Assembly: GCF_963576615.1 (NCBI RefSeq)
Contig: NC_088716.1
Location: 62,032,228-62,096,227, forward strand
DNA from: Watersipora subatra
Taxonomy: Eukaryota > Bryozoa > Gymnolaemata > Cheilostomatida > Watersiporidae
Reading direction: 5' to 3'
Length of the DNA: 64,000 nucleotides
Part shown: positions 11,139 to 26,100 of the stretch, in pieces
How the letters are laid out: each line of letters begins with the position of its first letter
Numbering within the stretch: position 1 is the first letter of the stretch
Made by a program: the position numbers and the translations under genes
The notes under the pieces: generated by a model
What the model saw: only the letters and a program-made list of their open reading frames with translations
What the model was told of the DNA's origin: nothing
Databases searched by the model: none

Positions 11139-14100
11139 CTGCAAAGTAGTTCCATAGGAATCATTCATAAGATAAAGAAGATAAACACTAGTGAATATAC
11201 GCTAGGAGCAGTCAAACACTACATTTCCGCGCTTCAAATGGGTTCGGAGTTGCTTCCACTCCAAACCATAGAAATGGTAAAATCAACGCCATTTCGTTCT
11301 GCTATATTTGTGCAGAGGCATTTGCAGTGAGAGTATTTCGACATAGAAATGCTGACAGCTGATGGATCTGAATAGATAATGCTTGCCTGAGCTTTCACCA
11401 GTGGAAGTAAAAAAAGCCTGAGCACACAACCACGTGGGTCTCTGCTACGAAAACTTTCTACTGCTACTAACTTTTTCTGTTTGAGTTTTTGCTATTACAT
11501 GAACATGCCAAGGATGGGTTGCTCGTTCGAGGGTGATGAAATAATTTCATTTTTGGTAGAACTGGTTGACTTCGCATGAATTGAAATGTGACTGTTACCT
11601 GAAAGCAAGTCTTAACAAGTTTTGTACAAATTGCAAAACGTGGAAAGATCTATAGCGCAATTTCGAATCATTGAAATGGTAAGTGCAAATTTGGCGGCAG
11701 CGAACAACTCTGAACCCATTTGATAGTGATATTGAAAATACAGTGATATTGAAAACTCGGAGTCATTGAAGAGTTAGGTTTGATTAGTAAAAAAGATCAG
11801 TAAGCCTCAAGACAATGTCACTATCCACCAACTACTCCTAGCTTCCTGTTAATATCTCATTGATACACTTATCACTTAATATTTGTAGCTCACTGCAACT
11901 CCCTTTTTCTTTGAACATTGTTCTTGATAAACAAATGCCTGTTATCACTATAGCAACCACAAGCTGTTAGATAACAGCCCGAATGGATAGATAAGAGTGA
12001 GGACAATCATGTTGAGAGTAGTTTGTTCGTGGTCAGCATTTTAGTGAGAAGAATTTCTATGAAGGTAATTGTGTATGCACAATTAAACACGGATCCGTCG
12101 AGTAGAGTGGACAAAAACTCGCTCTATTGCGCCCTTCGCTCTAAACACCGTTTGATAACCCGCCTTTGAACCCTGGCCTTTTTGTCAATGCGCATTAGTA
12201 ACCCTGAGCAGCCGGTCCAAAGATCCGAAGTTTTAAAACTTTTATATATGTCTGAACGCGCTCATAATACAATGATATTTGGTAGAACACTAGTAAAAAA
12301 GTCGGGCAACCTACAGCAAATGTCATCAAACAGAAAAAACAGTACTTTACCATTATTTGGGCTAAAGCTATAAAAGTTTGTACGATTTTTTAAAAAACTC
12401 GTAAAAATATTTACAATAGCATCATATTCATTGAGCACATGTTCATCATTAGTTTATGACTCATAATATACTGGAAAATTATAATTAGTTATATAAAATT
12501 TTTTATTTGCATCACAATCACTTATAACCTACCAACAAACGAGTCATGTCGATTTTTTCGCGATAACGTTCAAACAAAAAATTTGTTATTAAAACGAAAG
12601 AAGTAGGTAAAGATATTTAAAAACTGTTAAAAATGGAAGTGAAATTTCTGGTCTAACATCTGGTGCAAAAATTAATTTGATTGGTTTATGCTGTTACTTA
12701 GAAACGGCTTTGTAAACAAAGCCATGTGAATGTCGGAATTCCGGCCGATAGAGATTCTGACACACCCTACGCAATGCCTGAAAACCGACAGTTGGGGTTC
12801 AAACTTCAAAGGGTTGAGGCTGCCTGTTAACAACTGCAAGCACGAATATCGGTCGTTAGAAAATAGTAAAAAACAATAAATAACGTGAATAGAATTATAA
12901 TTGCATTGTAAATTTTAGAATATGTCTGATGGTTGGAAATGTTAGACATAAAACAAGTATCAACAAACCCGATACCTGACAAACTCGTTGGCAAAGAAGT
13001 ACTCATGCCAAGCACTAGAGTGTACCTAACTATGACTGAGAATATGACTAATAGAGTGTACCTAGCTATGACTATTAGAGTGTACCTAGCTATGACTAAG
13101 GCTATGACTAATAGAGTGTGCCTAACTATGACTAAGTTGATTATTCCTGCCTATAATGGCTATATGGCCGAGTAGAAAGCAGTTTTAGCCGCTGCCAGAT
13201 GATAACTTGCTAACAAAAAGTTAAGAAATCCCCCCTCAACATGTTTACAGCTAAAGCTCATGTCAAACTAAAACACTTTTACTCGTAAGCATCAAAGAAT
13301 CATTTAATATATAGAGAGTTGCTCTATCGTCGATATTTGTGGTCATCTGTAAAGGCAAAGGAGCTGCAATAGATGATCAGAAAATGTTGTCACTAAGTTC
13401 TGGCACTGACAATGAGCTACAACAAAAAATGGTAGATTCTCACTCGTACTTATCTACTCAGGCTATAGGAAATGATAAAAATATACTGGTACGAACCGCT
13501 GTGCCCCCAAGTTAAGACAGGATATGCCCAGGTTGAACCGACATCTAATATAGCCCGGGGATATGCCAAGGGCCTGACGGTATGCATCCACAGCTTCTTC
13601 ACTTCTGTTGCTATTGGCAAGTGTGGCTCCTAGTTTATTCCATAGCAACGCATCCTGCCATTCACCATCAATGAAATTGTGCAATACAAGTTTTTTTAGC
13701 GAAACAGGTTTATTTATTTCAATTACTAAGTTTTCATACAGAGAAAGTGTAGCCAAACCTACAGTAGGTGCGCCGGTGCCCATGCGCTACGCTGAGCCGA
13801 CAAGCTGATCATGTTTCCATAGGGCGCTTTATAAGAGTGATGCTTGTACGACGCCTCGTGTCAAGCTTGTATCTAGGTATCATATTACACGGTTGTAAGC
13901 AAGACCTATTCGCGCGCGCAATCACAACGCCATTGGTCACTAAGGCATTTCCATGGCACAAATACGGCGCATCGCACATGTGTTTCGCTTTCAAAAAGCA
14001 ACACTGAACCATGACAGAATGATAATGACACGACTGTTTCCAGCATAGCAGGGCTATACGGGGGTGTGTCACTACGCTATCGCTGTATGGAAACTGAGTA

Positions 14101-17100
14101 CATAACTCTTAGTCAAATGAAAACAATCTAAAAAGAACTTTATGATGGTTGATACTAATTAAAGGATTAAATAGAAGATTAACTAACTTTGGGTGTGACC
14201 TGAAGATGAACTAACCTTGGGTGTGACCTGAAGATGAACTAACCTCGGGTATGACCTGAAGATTAACTAACCTCGGGTATGACCTGAAGATTGACTAACC
14301 TCGGGTGTGACCTGAAGATTAACTAACCTCGGGTATGACCTGAAGATTGACTAACCTCGGGTGTGACCTGAAGATTGACTAGCCTTGGGTGTGACCTGAA
14401 GATTAACTAACCTCGGGTGTGACCTGAAGATTGACTAACCTCGGGTGTGACCTGAAGATTGACTAACCTCGGGTGTGACCTGAAGATTGACTAACCTCGG
14501 GTGTGACCTGAAGATTGACTAACCTCGGGTGCGACCTGAAGATTAACTAACCTCGGGTATGACCTGAAGATTGACTAACCTCGGGTGTGACCTGAAGATT
14601 GACTAACCTTGGGTGTGACCTGAAGATTAACTAACTTTGGGTGTGACCTGAAGATTGACTAACCTCGGGTGTGACCTGAAGATTGACTAATCTCGGGTGT
14701 GACCTGAAGATTAACTAACCTAGGGTGTGACCTGAAGATTAACTAACCTTGGGTGTGACCTGAAGATTGACTAACCTTGGGTGTGACCTGAAGAGCAGTC
14801 TTGAAACAGTCTACAGCTTTTTCGTATTCTCCAGACAAGTTGAACAAGACTCCGAGACCACACTGCAGCAGAACCACGTTTCATGTTTTAGAGACAAGAC
14901 AATGCAAACAGCATTCAGTTGATCACTTAGTATCCCCGCCCGAACTCACTGCTACAACATCAACTAAATATCAAAACTGTAACAGCGAGTTGTAAGACGG
15001 TTATTATTATTTGTGTATTTTTTATGCTCACGCTTTCTTAGGCTTCCTTTGGTTATTATGTAATTTGTTTGCGCTTTGTTGAAAAGCCTAAAAAGCTTAT
15101 GTCAGCTTGTCGCAGTGCCACTTGCTGTTAGGAATTAGAACAAAGAGGTTGTACAGTTTTAGAGGTGTCTAACAGTCAAATATAGTTACTAGTATCAGTA
15201 CTGTCACTGAGGAAAACCAAGACTTGTTAAGTGGTTAAAAGAATTGCTGCTACCAGAAGAGCTTTAGCATATGAACTGCCCAGCTGTCTTAGTTTATAGG
15301 ACTTACTATATGCTGGCAACTTGAGAAATAATCATCGCTGCTTATCACTAAGTGAAATTGTGCTTTATGCCTTGCATAGAACAAGTTAAACCCAATAAAG
15401 TACAAGTAAAGGAACACACATTACTGGGAACAAACGCATATGGAAAAAAGTTCGAAATCTTTTATTGTTTTACTCATAAAAAGTCTTAAAAATGTAAATA
15501 GAATGAAGGTCTGTATTGAAAGAAGGAGAAATTATTGAATCATGTTTTGCCAGGTTAAAATATCAAGAACTTATGAAACCAAAAGGTCAAACAAACTCCT
15601 TACTCCAAAAACATTAAACTAAGCTTTTACAGTGTTATCAGAGCGGTCACAAGAGTCATTTTCCTTACATGTAGCTTTTCAATTACATCGAAGAAGTCAT
15701 GCACTTCGTAATTTTTCGGCTGTACAATTTCTTTTCAACCAAATCGAGTTATGCCAACATCTACCTGAAGGTATCACAACCGCAATTATTCACTTATTAA
15801 TCATGGAAGTGGAACTAATATATGTTTGATGTATGGAATTTGCTGCAGCACTGCAAAATAATATCTGTACTCAGCACACATATGATTATACAGAACTGTT
15901 GGGTATGTCAGCATTCCTAGAAGATCAAACAAAATATAAATACTTTTGGTAGTAATTTGCTACTATGAGTACTCTACATGCCGTGCGTTACAAGTCTCTA
16001 AGTGCGTTACAAGTCTCCAAGTGTGTTACAAGTCTCCAAGTGCGTTACAAGTCTCTAAGTGCGTTACAAGTCTCTAAGTGCGTTACAAGTCTCCAAGTGC
16101 GTTACAAGTCTCTAAGTGCGTTACAAGTCTCCAAGTGCGTTACAAGTCTCCAAGTGCGTTACAAGTCTCCAAGTGCGTTACAAGTCTCTAAGTGCGTTAC
16201 AAGTCTCCAAGTGCGTTACAAGTCTCCAAGTGCGTTACAAGTCTCCAAGTGTGTTACAAGTCTCCAAGTGCGTTACAAGTCTCCAAGTGCGTTACAAGTC
16301 TCCAAGTGTGTTACAAGTCTCTAAGTGCGTTACAAGTCTCTAAGTGCGTTACAAGTCTCCAAGTGTGTTACAAGTCTCCAAGTGCGTTACAAGTCTCCAA
16401 GTGTGTTACAAGTCTCTAAGTGCGTTACAAGTCTCCAAGTGCGTTACAAGTCTCCAAGTGCGTTACAAGTCTCCAAGTGTGTTACAAGTCTCCAAGTGCG
16501 TTACAAGTCTCCAAGTGCGTTACAAGTCTCCAAGTGCGTTACAAGTCTCCAAGTGCGTTACAAGTCTCTAAGTGCGTTACAAGTCTCTAAGTGCGTTACA
16601 AGTCTCCAAGTGCGTTACAAGTCTCCAAGTGCGTTACAAGTTTCCAAGTGCGTTACAAGTCTCATTTCTTTATTAGCGGTAGTAGGACTACAGATCTGGT
16701 AATAGCGATACAACTACAAGTATATTCTATTAGTTTTCTAGCATACCTGCACGCCCGGGTCAATGCCATTTGGAGAACACTTGATTGCTTTAAGATATGA
16801 ACTCTTCACTTCATTATGCAGTTCTCTGTGAACAGTATATACGTAGCATTTCACAAGATATGTTAACATTAGGTCGTAGAGCAATATGGATATCATAACT
16901 ATTTAAAAAGGAACAGTATTTCCACGTCTTAACTTCACATATGGAACACTATGAAAGAGAATGAAACTGTAAGGCACTGATTGAATCACTTATTACTTGT
17001 AAGACATCTGACACGCAGTTGTCATGTTGTCTAAAAGTTACAATAAAGAGTCACCTTCTCCTACCCTTCAGTGTAACCATCTTATTTCAACAAACATTCA

Positions 17101-20100
17101 ATGTAGCGTGGATAGCCTGCACAGGCAGGCTGTGGGAATAGGCAGAATGATGATAGGACTTATGTGATGGTGTCTATATAACCTCAGTACCCCAATATAT
17201 ACAATCAATAATGAAGGTAAAAAATGTAGATGTCAGCTATTTGAGAGGTCAGGTCTCACAAGAATGTGGAAATACTTTAATGGTTGAACAAAACGAACGA
17301 ACTTACGGGGACATATATGAGCCTGTGTATCTGTAATACTCCTGCCCTCTAGACTGCGTAATACCTTCGTATTTAGGATTATGTGATAGCCAGTCAAGCA
17401 GAGCATGGCAGGCATGGCTTTGCAAGGACTCATTTGCGTATGAAACAGCCAATGACATGATGGCAGTGAGGTTAGATGGTTGCAGCTCAATGCACCTATA
17501 ATATAACATCATGGCTAAACAAGCAGATCTAAAGCTATGTAAAATCTCAAGATGAGTTAATACTACGTACTATTTGATAGCTTTTGGAAGGAAAGGTAGT
17601 AAAAGGAACTGACAAAATATTCGAGCTCATTCTGTAACACATTTACAGACTTGTTTTTATAGCATCAGCTGATGTAAAATTGAATGCTTATTAATTTGGT
17701 ATCAAAATCTTTTTCATAGACCTGGTGGTACAAAATGTTATGACAACTCATATGCGCTAATGTAAAATATTAGGTTTTACCAGATATTATATTGTCCCAG
17801 TAAAAAATGAATTGGGTAGCGAAAGAGTTCACTAGTAGCGAGTGCGATTGTTTCCATTTTATGAACACAGAAAACTATTCAGTATTTATGCAGCAGTCGC
17901 AACACTGCATGAGCATTTGTGAGTGGTTGCGATCAATTTTCTAACAATAAAAACTTTTAGCTGAAAGCCATTTTAGTGCAGAGGTCAAAGCTGGTTGACC
18001 TTGGATTATGGTTGACCCTAAGTCTATTGCCAGACAAACTTTTACATACTTTATACTATCATTTGCTGGCTAACATTACTGTTGAAACTTTACGCTGTGA
18101 TTTCGCCTCCTAATATATTACAGTAAATTTTGTCAGTTTGAACTTCAGCATAAAAGAATCAATAGCAAAAGGATAGCTGGGACTATTAGAGGCAGCAGCT
18201 CATATCAACTCCATCCCATATCTTCCCAAAGTTCACAGCGTGTGCCAAAACAATCAAATTTTCCTAATCTTTGATGCTCTGCGTATACTATCAGCCATGT
18301 GAGCCAACGGTTGCACTGAAACACGCAAGCATAAATGAAGAATTAACTTATCTCAACTGAAATCTCACCAATTTTTAGACTATCTCCCGTGCCATTTAAA
18401 AAGTCACGTAGTCTTTGTAAACATGGTTAAGTTCACATTATGCTGACGCTAAAGCGAACACACTTCTGCCGATAACCTCATTGTAAAAATACTTGTAATG
18501 ACAATACTTCATTTTATGTTGTCTTTAGTACCAACAATTTAGGTTTCAATATTGGTCTCTGTTTAAACTGTAAATGCACAATGTATTGCCTGAAAGTATG
18601 ATAAAATTATTACAGAGAGCCTAAGTAACAGATAAATATTAACGTTCACTCAAGGAGAACATGCTCACTATTGGTTCATAATACAATCTATTAACATAAC
18701 TTATTGTATACAGTACTTACCGTATATTATTGTATATAGTACTTACAGTACATTATTGCATACAGTACTTACAGTACATTATTGTATACAGTACTTACCG
18801 TATATTATTGTATATAGTACTTACAGTACATTATTGCATACAGTACTTACAGTACATTATTGTATACAATACTTACAGTACATTATTGCATACAGTACTT
18901 ACAGTACATTATTGCATACAGTACTTACAGTACATTATTGTATACAGTACTTACAGTACATTATTGTATATAGCACTTACAGAACATTATTGCATATAGC
19001 ACTTACAGTACATTATTGTATATAGTACTTACAGTACATTATTGTATATAGTACCTACAGTACATTATTGTACATAGTACTTACAGTACATTATTGTACA
19101 TAGTACTTACAGTACATTATTGTATAGAGTACTTACAGTACATTATTGTATACAGTACTTACAGTACATTATTGTATACAGTACTTACAGTACATTATTG
19201 TATACAGTACTTACAGTACATTATTGTATACAGTACTTACAGTACATTATTGTATGCAGTACTTACAGTACATTATTGTATACAGTACTTACAGTACATT
19301 ATTGTATACAGTACTTACAGTACATTATTGTATAGAGTACTTACAGTACATCATTGTATATAGTACTTACAGTACATTATTGTATATAGTACTTACAGCA
19401 CATTATTGTATATAGTACTTACAGTACATTGTTGCGAGTTTTTATGTACAATTCTTTTACCAGGGATTACTTAGAGGTAACTTACCATTGTCAAGCCTGA
19501 AATGCAGGGCACCGTTATCTCTAGTTAAAACGAAAGGGTGGTGCTAGAATAGGTGAGGAACATAATAGGCTTCGTCATGTTAATACAGTGACGTTGACAA
19601 ATTTGAAACGACCGTGGAGAGACTTTGAAAATACTCTGCGAATAGGCGGAATTTCAGTTGACGTAAATTGATGCTTCATTTACGCACACGTTTTAGCCTG
19701 TGAACCTGTGAATCGTATTAAACTCATTCAATTACCGTTTAAGCGCAGCAATAGCCCGAGGCTCCTGCTCATTCTCCGCCTGGCTTGTACCGAGGTATTG
19801 CCAAGCCTCCCCGTGTTCGGGATTCTTTTGAACAGCAGCTTCAAAGAGCAATACAGCATTGGGAATATCTCCGTGAGCGAGGCGCTTGAGACCCTCTCCA
19901 AAGGGATTTTCATGACTGACGAGGGGATTATCCTCTTCAAATCTGTAGGTCTGCAAGAGACAGCTTCAAGCATTACATCTTGTTGAAAAGCTGAATATAG
20001 AAATAAAAGGGTTTATCCGGTAGACTATTTCTACCTAGAGGGTTTATACAATAGACTACTTGTACTCAGAGTGTTTATACAGTAGACTACTTCTACTCAG

Positions 20101-23100
20101 AGTGTTTATACAGTAGACTACTTGTACTAAGAGTGTTTATACAGTAGACTACTTGTACTAAGAGGGTTTATACAGTAGACTATATCTACCTAGAGGGTCT
20201 ATACAGTAGACTACTTGTACCTAGAGGGTTCATACAATAGACTACTTGTACCTAGAGGGTTTATACAGTAGACTATTTGTACCCAGAGGGTTTATACAGT
20301 AGACTACTTGTATTGAGAGCGTTTATACAGTAAACTACTGGTACTCAGAGGGTTTATACAGTAAACTACTTGTACCCAGAGGGTTTATACAGTTGACTAC
20401 TGGTACTCAGGGGTTTATACAGTAAAATATTTGCCTCAGAGGTATTATACAGCAATCAGCTTGCACCCGAAGGGGTGTCAACCTAATGCACCAAGCAATA
20501 TGCATATGCAAAATTTGAGAAAAACACTGGATCTTCATTGGCAGCATAACCATTAGGTGCTCTGTTAGGTGTCATCCGTGGAGACGGCTTCAACAGTTTT
20601 ATACGAGCGATCGAAACTAACACCTTTGAAACATGATTGTTTCTTAAAGAAATATCAGTTAAACATCTATCAGGTAATTAGGCTAAACAGCTGTTAGGTA
20701 ATTAGGCTAAACAGCTATCAGGTAATTAGGCTAAACAGCTATTAGGTAATTAGGCTAAACAGCTATCAGGTAATTAGGCTAAACAGCTATCAGGTAATTA
20801 GGCTAAACAGCTATCAGGTAATTAGGCTAAACAGCTATCAGGTAATTAGGCTAAACAGCTATCAGGTAATTCAGCTAAACAGCTATCAGGTAATTAGGCT
20901 AAACAGCTATCAGGTAATTAGGCTAAACAGCTATCAGGTAATTAGGCTAAATAGCTATCAGGTAATTAGGCTAAACAGCTATCAGGTAATTAGGCTAAAC
21001 AGCTATCAGGTAATTAGGCTAAACAGCTATTAGGTAATTAGGCTAAACATCAAATGCACATTGGCTAGAAACATCTGACACTACTGACCTTGTATAAATC
21101 TGTGTTTTCATAGTCCAACCAGGGATGACCTTCTTCTCTGAAATGACAAAGTCAAGTGAAGAGACATTTATGACCCAATGGCTTGATAAGAGTCAATCGT
21201 GCAAGGGGGACAACTTAGCAGTACTCTATGATATGATAAAAGCAGTGTCCGACTGTTTGTTCGAAGTTACGCTAAAAGCATTAGGAAAAAAATTGCTTTG
21301 AACAGGAATTGAACGTGGATACTCCTATTTGCTGACCGGCATGCCACTTCACGAATTAATTTTACACATACCGGTTACTCATTACGATCTCTCACGGTGC
21401 ATGGGACTGCCAAGCAGACTAGTTTAGATAATAAAGAAGTCAAAAGAGAAGGAAAACAGAGTCAGTTTAGATAAACTCGATGAGAGTCTGTGCCAAACTA
21501 ATCTAGTAGAACTAGTGTGTCAAATCAGAATAGGTACATCATAGTGAGGCAGCTTATAGCGAGTCCATTATAAACATTCGTTTCTAAAACTTTAAAGATA
21601 CAGCTGTTACTAAACATGGGTTTCTGAGGCTTCAGCAGAACATGCTTTGGGTGCAGTTCAAGACTATCTTGGTTTGATTTCCAATTTGTGTACTCCTACT
21701 ACAAGGTTACTTATCTCACTCGTTGCAGCACTGATCACTTGTCAAGTCAGTTTTGGCTGGCACTTTGGCTGACCGCTGCCTCAACTGTATATATTGCTAA
21801 TAGAATGAAGCCTTTGGTATTTACCATGATCCGCATCAAAACAAACAAAAAGGTCTTTCAGGTCACATATGTCGCAGGTCATATACGCTACAAGAACATT
21901 ATTGGGTGCTAAACGGAGATTGGTATCTCTTAAAATTGACCAGGTTAAGGTGGTGAATTGTTACATGTGAAAGTAGGAAGGTTAGAATTGTTACATTCAG
22001 CAAGGATAATCACTGCCGGCACCGGAACTTGCTAAGGTCACGTAGATAGGTCAGATAGATAGGTGACATAGATAGGTTACATATATAGGTCACGTAGATA
22101 GGTCACATAGATAGGTCACATAGATAGGTCACGTAGATAGGCCACGTAGATAAGAACATGAGCATAGATACTTTGACATGTCATCCCACTGTTTCTCTAG
22201 CACATCCCAGAAGTCTTTTTCTGCCGGCTTTGTTGCTCCACCGGACATCTCAGCTTCCCACTTGTCAGCTAAAGATTTTCCGGTCTCTCGACCTTCCTCA
22301 GATGTCTGCATCGTCTGGAACTGGTTGACCCAGTCACGGACCTACAGCAACAACAAAGCTTCAGGCCAGATAACAACGATTCTAAACATATATATTATGT
22401 CAAATAGAATTGGTTATCAGTTTTTGATCGCCTAAACAAGCATATTATTTGATACATGACATAGAATTTGAGCAAATATTGAAGTGTTTATGGTTAAGCT
22501 TTAAAGCTTTGCGAACGAATTAAACGCAGCATAATGTATTCTTATATGAATGTTTGCTTCAACATATGAAGAAGCAAATATCAGAGCAGAGTAACATTGT
22601 ATGTCAAGGCTTGACTGTAATTGATTCACACGTAACATTTCCAGTCCATTGTTCTAGGAAGCAGACGGTTACTATTGCTAGACGGTACCAATGATATGAA
22701 CATGAAGCGGTATCAATCTCTTTCCTGCTCAATCACCATGCAGCCATGTCTTACCCAAATCGGTGAGCCAACCTTGAACATTGCACAGATATTTCAGCAA
22801 ACTATCGTCCATTAGGACAATAGTTCAAAATATTAAAAGGAACTTCAATGGAAGATCTGCAAGAAGTAGGCTCAAGGAGTTTACCCGCTGTTTACACAAA
22901 TAAACTGACAAAGATACAAAGAAGTTCATAAGCTCTGGGTAGACCGTCAGATAACTTGTAGAAGAGAAGAAAGCTTATATAAATTACAATTGCACAGGGC
23001 TAGATTCGAGTTATGTTGTAAGATATAACAATAAAATAATTCTCTATACGCTTGCTGTTTATATGTATTCAGATTACACTTTAATCACCAAATTAATGGT

Positions 23101-26100
23101 TTATGGCAGTGGTTCCAACCCAGGGAAGAATTCCCACAAAGGGAGAATTTTGAATATAAAGGGAGAACAGAGAGGTGTCCGATTAGTTAAATTTTTAATT
23201 TATGCCCTGCAGTGCCTGTGAGTTTGGGTTTCATCATTTAACATTTTGGTTTTATCTATAACACTAGTTGCTTATAATGAGCTACTAGTCAGAACCCTGA
23301 CATGCAGTATGTGAACACATCCATCCAGATTTTGATTGGATAGTAAGTTAACTTAGCCATAAACCAATTCACTTCCATGTCGAAGGTCATGTATTGTTGT
23401 GTTGTATGCGTGCTGTATAAAAATTGATAATATGTTGTTATATGTTTAGATATGTACAATAAAATGGGATTACAATTTGTATCTGTTGTTTTTAATCATG
23501 TGAGTTAAAAGTTTGTGGGGAATCAAATTTATGAAAAGATAAAAGGGAGAACTGAATAAAAAGGGTTAAGAACTCCTGATTTATGGAAAATTAACGCATG
23601 CTGTGTACTATCTCGTCTAAAAGCATTCTCAACCTTGGGCAATTAAGTTGAAATATAATTGAACTTGGGGAACAGATCCATTGTATACATACTGCCATGG
23701 GACTTGCATGTATACATACTGCCATGGGACTTGCATGTAATACATACTGCCATGGTACTTGCATTGTATACATATTGCCATGGTACTTGCATGTAATACA
23801 TACTGCCATGGGACTTGCATGTATACATACTGCCATGGTACTTGCATGTAATACATACTGCCATGGGACTTGCATGTAATACATACTGCCATGGTACTTG
23901 CATTGTATACATACTGCCATGGTACTTGTATGTAATACATACTGCCATGGGACTTGCATGTATACATACTGCCATGGGGCTTGCATGTAATACATACTGC
24001 CATGGGACTTGCACTGTATACATACTGCCATGAGACTTGCATGTAATACAAACAAATAGAGTTGACTAATGGTATCCCACATCGAAACACAGTCAATCTA
24101 GTTAAGACACCTTTATTGCAAATAAGTATCCGTCTGAACGACGATTCAAGTCATAGATGAGCCGGTCCAATTAACAGAGATGCATCAGAAACACACTAGC
24201 GATAACCATGGCAACCCATAGCAGCGATAAAAATAAGCCTAACATAAACATCAGCTGTTGGAATTGTCTATTGTGAAATGGCTGATTTGCAAACCAGCCA
24301 AGTCAACTGACAGTGTTGCTGTAAGAATGATGGCAAATACAACATGTTAGCACACATCGACGTGTGTGTTGTAAGCGTTCGGTTATCAAAGCCTAAAAAG
24401 GTTGAGGTATTTAGAAAAACCTGGGTTCTACGGTTTTCATCAATGCTTCAACATGCATGTCCTTATCCGCAGCCAATGAACCCAGCTCAACACGGTTATT
24501 GTGTAACATTGTGTACTAGCATGAACCACAAACAAGGCCAAAACTACCATTATTCTTCTAAAAATTACGATGGGTATGTGATTGGAATCCGAAGGCCTCA
24601 CATTAACCTAAACGTGTGTCCCCTACAGGTAGGTAGGCCGAAAGCAACCAAAGGTAAAATTAATTAAATAAAATATATTCTTATAAGAATATTTGCTTTA
24701 ACACGCGATGGTGTCAGGAGATAAAGCAAAACTTGAATTAGATTAACTTAAGCATGTAGAGGATGGAATGTATTGACCTTGAAATTGACCCTAATTATAA
24801 TAAATTATAACAAACAAATGTTTGGTTGTGTCATCTTCACAAAGTTATTGTTCTGAAGTTCAAGCATACCTATCTCTCCATTAACTCAGCTAATCTGTTC
24901 CATAGTTCCTGACTTACACACCCAGATGCGCATTAAAAAGGTATTCCCTTAAACTGGCTAGCAACTTTACTGATCCTCTAGAACTTTAGGTGAATCATCC
25001 AAAAGTGTAGGGGTTTTGTTAGAAAGAATCTGATTTGAGCGCTCGAGGATATAAGCGCTGCTTCTCTTGTGAGCTGTTTGCAGACAAACACTTAATATTT
25101 ATGTTCCTTTATTCAGGGTTCATTGAAATTGTCACACCGATGCAACTGGCAGTCTAAATACATTCACAATTCATTAATTCGTCGGCTAAGCGTAGAACTC
25201 AAGCACCAAGGATCTTCTAATCGTGATACAGAGTTTCTATGAATAGCACCTCTGTTTGTGATAACAGCAAGTAGGGTAAAGGTAAAGATGGCAAGTCAGA
25301 AGAGGAATCGGAGGAAGGAATTAATGAGCATAACTCTATAGTGACTGGTTCCTGTAAAAACTTCAATAAATGGGCTCATTAAGTTCTACAACTGTTATTG
25401 CTAACGGAGGTCAAGAGGTCATCAAAACATAGTGACCAGTGACTGCTTATCTACTAAGAGTTAGAAGCCATGGCAGAGTGTTATATATAATGTTAAAGCG
25501 TAAATGCAAATGCCAGCCTTGACACCCTCATGAGAAATGAGAGACTGTGTTAAACCGATCCCGTGCATACACAGACAGAGGCTACACGGCGTACCTTAGG
25601 GTCACTGGATGAGCTGCGTCTCACATCATTTCCCTCAATTGTAACCTCCTCGTCTGCTATATCTTTCACAAACTGCATAAACTAGGAGAGAAGGCAAGGC
25701 CTTAGTACAAGGTTGGTGCGGTGCATCTACGTCATACTGTTGCTAAAGTTAGCGCACTGTAAATAATCTAGGACCTACACTTGTTTCCGATAGCATACGC
25801 TCATCCCATGATAACAAAACAGAGGGAAAACACTCGCTATCAGAAGGCTTGAGGAAACTCATATAAGAAATGGTGAAGCCACCAGTTATGACTTGACAAG
25901 CAGCCTGCTCAGCATGTCTATTAAAGTAGAGATAGAGAGCTCACCTGGGAACCCTTGAGCTTCGGATCTGTCACGCTCTCGTGAAATTCTTTGGCAGTCT
26001 GTACCAACTCATCCTTCTCCTCAAAAGGCTTAGTCCAGAGCTCCGCCTGCTGTCGAGGTAGGTTGAATTGACGAGCCTCCCTGTGTAATGGATGGCGACA

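Noticed and set aside
18730-19415. Series of 71-89-codon plus frames ([11 protein letters not shown])
   Set aside because: 26-bp array read in three frames; antisense to PEX5.
14177-21046. CRISPR-like look of the regular repeats
   Set aside because: Units are directly adjacent with no unique spacers, and the DNA is eukaryotic with introns; these are minisatellites.
23591-24096. Minus frames of 126-163 codons rich in MAVCI and QYV
   Set aside because: Read-through of the 27-29-bp array in PEX5 intron 4; all frames look alike and none continues into unique coding sequence.
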